Source: Leucosporidium creatinivorum (Eukaryota; Basidiomycota; Microbotryomycetes; Leucosporidiales; Leucosporidiaceae). Taken from it: 64,000 bases of DNA. Each line of letters opens with the position of its first letter. Within the stretch, counting starts at the first letter, position 1. Location of the stretch: contig BCKL01000005.1 of assembly GCA_001600635.1 (NCBI GenBank), positions 553,886-617,885 of the forward strand. Reading direction: 5' to 3'. This document shows, one piece after another, positions 62,283 through 64,000 of this stretch. Both the position numbers and the translations under genes were made by a program. The notes under the pieces are model-generated. The model did no database searches. It was not told the DNA's origin and was given only the letters and a program-made list of their open reading frames with translations.

Positions 62283-64000
62283 TTAATCCTTGTGGATCTC
62301 GATTCCACCAGGAGCGCCAAGGGCCTTCTTGACGTAGCCGTAGACGAGGAACTGTCCAGAGACGAGACCGGCGGTCATGAGCTAGGAAGGAGGCAGGAGC
62401 GGAGTCAGCGATGGAGGCTCTCGGCGTCGAGTTGGTGCTTCCCCTCCGTCTCTTGCGACGAGGAGGGAAGGTTCGGCAAGGAGGGGAGAGCTAGACTCAC
62501 AATCCTGGGTCCAAGTCCATCGAACAGGCCGATGGGACCGGTCTGTTTGGCGAGAGTGATGAGGCGAGAGACGGTGGATCCCGAGCCTCCCTTGCCCTGG
62601 TTGATCTGTGAGACGAGTTCGAGTCAGCGAGGAGGTCGAGAGAGGGTTGCTGCTCCTTCTCTGCGCTTCGAGGTGACAACGGGAGAGCGCGGAATTGCGA
62701 TAACGAACCTTGGAGAGAAGAGTGTCGGCCGGCTGGGAGAGGATGGCGGCGGCAACACCCTGTTTCGTGATAGGGAGTCAGAAAACAGACTTCACATCAT
62801 GAGAGCTTTTGACGACGAGAGAAGGGGAACGTACAGCTGTGACACCACATCCGAGCGTGATACCAGTCTCCTCGGTAACGCTGAGCCCCGCCTTGCGCTC
62901 CGGCGACATCTGACGGTAGACTTGTTCGTGCGCCCATTCGTTGGTAGCGAATTGACCAAGAGCATCTAGGTTGGGAAGGGCCACAGAGCAGGAGATGGTA
63001 GGGAAGAGGCGTGGGAAGGCGAGGAGGGGTTCGGCGAAAGTGGAGAGGACGAGGAAAGCGTGAGCAAGGCGTTCGACGTCGACAAAGTTTCGGGTAGGGT
63101 AGTAGTGTAGTAGTGTTAGATTCTGTAGACGTACAGGGAATCTGCTTGCAAAGAATGGGAATGAATCCAGCTGCGAAAGGGGATCGCCGCAGGGGTCAGC
63201 AACTCGTTCCTCGCCTCCCCGGCAGCGACTAGGTCCACAGACACCATCCCACCACCACAGCAGGCACTGAAAGTACTCACCATACAGCTCGGAGAACCCT
63301 CCTTCCCGCGCCATCCTCATGAAACCGGTAGGGAGGCCCGAGGCATAAGTTCGGTCTGAGACGAGGCGAATCCGAGTAGCCTCAAGTGGGGTAAGGAGCA
63401 CGTCGGCGAAAAACTCTGCGATCTGTCGTCGTTGTCACCGAGCAAGAATCAGCGAAAACCCGCCGGACGAAAAGCGAAAGACGAGTCTCAGCTCACCGCC
63501 GCCGCGCCGAGGTAGATCCCCGTCCTATGAGGAATGGCCCCCTCGTAGCCTCCATAGTACTCGACACCCTTCTTCTTCCAATACTCATATCCAGCAAACT
63601 TGGCTCCTCCCTGCACCAAGTAGCCCACGGCCGTTGCGCCGAATCCCGTCAAAAGTCCTTTGGTTCCCTCTTTAGCAAGGATGTCACGGCCGGTACCGAC
63701 CATACCGAGTTTCTTCATCGATGGGTCTAGTTGGATGCGGGTCTTTACGACATCTAACGCAGAGGAGGATCAGCGACTGGACCAGGGAGCGCAGGAGGAG
63801 GGGCTGAGTCGCAGAGCTGAGTTGTAGACGAACCGATGGGGGTCATAGCTCCATGAGTGATGGTGCAGCATAGTGCTCCGGCCCCAAAGAACTTGACGTA
63901 GCTGATTGGTGGGTGAGAACGGGCGACGAGGAGAGCGGAAGGATAAGCACGCGGATTCGGTGAATTTGGAGCAGCTGTAGCCTAGGGAGGACTTACTCGC
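62283..64000 (-). CDS. MIR1: Mitochondrial phosphate carrier, 5' end cut off
   Basis: Mitochondrial inner-membrane carrier (SLC25 family) that brings phosphate in with protons for ATP synthesis. The N-terminal exons lie past the right edge; only 4 bases of the previous exon (64000-63997) are inside. Three carrier repeats are seen with PxD/ExxK/R motifs: MTPIDVVKTRIQLDP, LLTPLEATRIRLVSD and LSQPADTLLSKINQGKGG. FGAGALCCTITHGA, GLLTGFGATAVGYLVQGGAK and LYAGFIPILCKQIPYTLTQF are phosphate-carrier blocks; ATNEWAHEQVYRQMSPERKA follows. The end is GGIEIHKD. The KQIPYTLTQF block distinguishes it from ADP/ATP carriers. Several introns interrupt it, all in phase. Confidence 0.93.

Overview
The window looks like nuclear DNA of a basidiomycete fungus, most likely a Pucciniomycotina/Microbotryomycetes-type yeast; the lineage is inferred from style, not from a marker. 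The reasons are GC-rich coding DNA, dense genes on both strands with short intergenic gaps, and many 45-75 nt introns. These introns have GTGAGT/GTAAGT-like donors, a GCTGAC or GCTAAC branch site 10-25 nt before the acceptor, and CAG acceptors. Several genes have only 4-30 nt of coding sequence in their first exon, and exons of 17-38 nt occur. I saw no transposon, virus-like element, CRISPR array, rRNA or tRNA.

Left part (1-15.2 kb): a partial unknown gene (-), a large methyltransferase-like protein (+), a plasma-membrane syntaxin (+), a very small Zn2Cys6 regulator (-), a seven-helix membrane protein (-), UDP-glucose 4-epimerase (+) and dihydroxyacetone kinase (-).

Middle (15.2-36.4 kb): a PHD/SET protein of the Set3 type (-), Elongator subunit Elp5 (+), two divergent FAD monooxygenases (-/+), a nuclear-looking coiled-coil protein (+), carnitine acetyltransferase with both mitochondrial and peroxisomal signals (+), an F-box-like protein (+) and the mitochondrial protease Atp23 (-).

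Right part (36.5-64 kb): polyadenylation factor Fip1 (+), a small coiled-coil orphan (+), indoleamine 2,3-dioxygenase (-), the GPI-anchor protein Gpi11/PIG-F (+), ER alpha-1,2-mannosidase (-), a HIR-complex Hpc2/ubinuclein protein (-), a WD40 protein (-), splicing factor Dib1 (+), two more F-box-like paralogs (-), an NBR1-type autophagy receptor (-) and the mitochondrial phosphate carrier (-, cut by the window edge).

Most genes are single-copy housekeeping genes, and neighbours are not functionally linked in any obvious way. The parts most worth a second look are the three related F-box-like genes (one with an in-frame TAG), the 189-residue Zn2Cys6 protein, the seven-helix orphan beside it, the divergent monooxygenase pair, the NBR1-like receptor, and the dual-signal carnitine acetyltransferase. 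I found no multi-gene system that I could defend as new.
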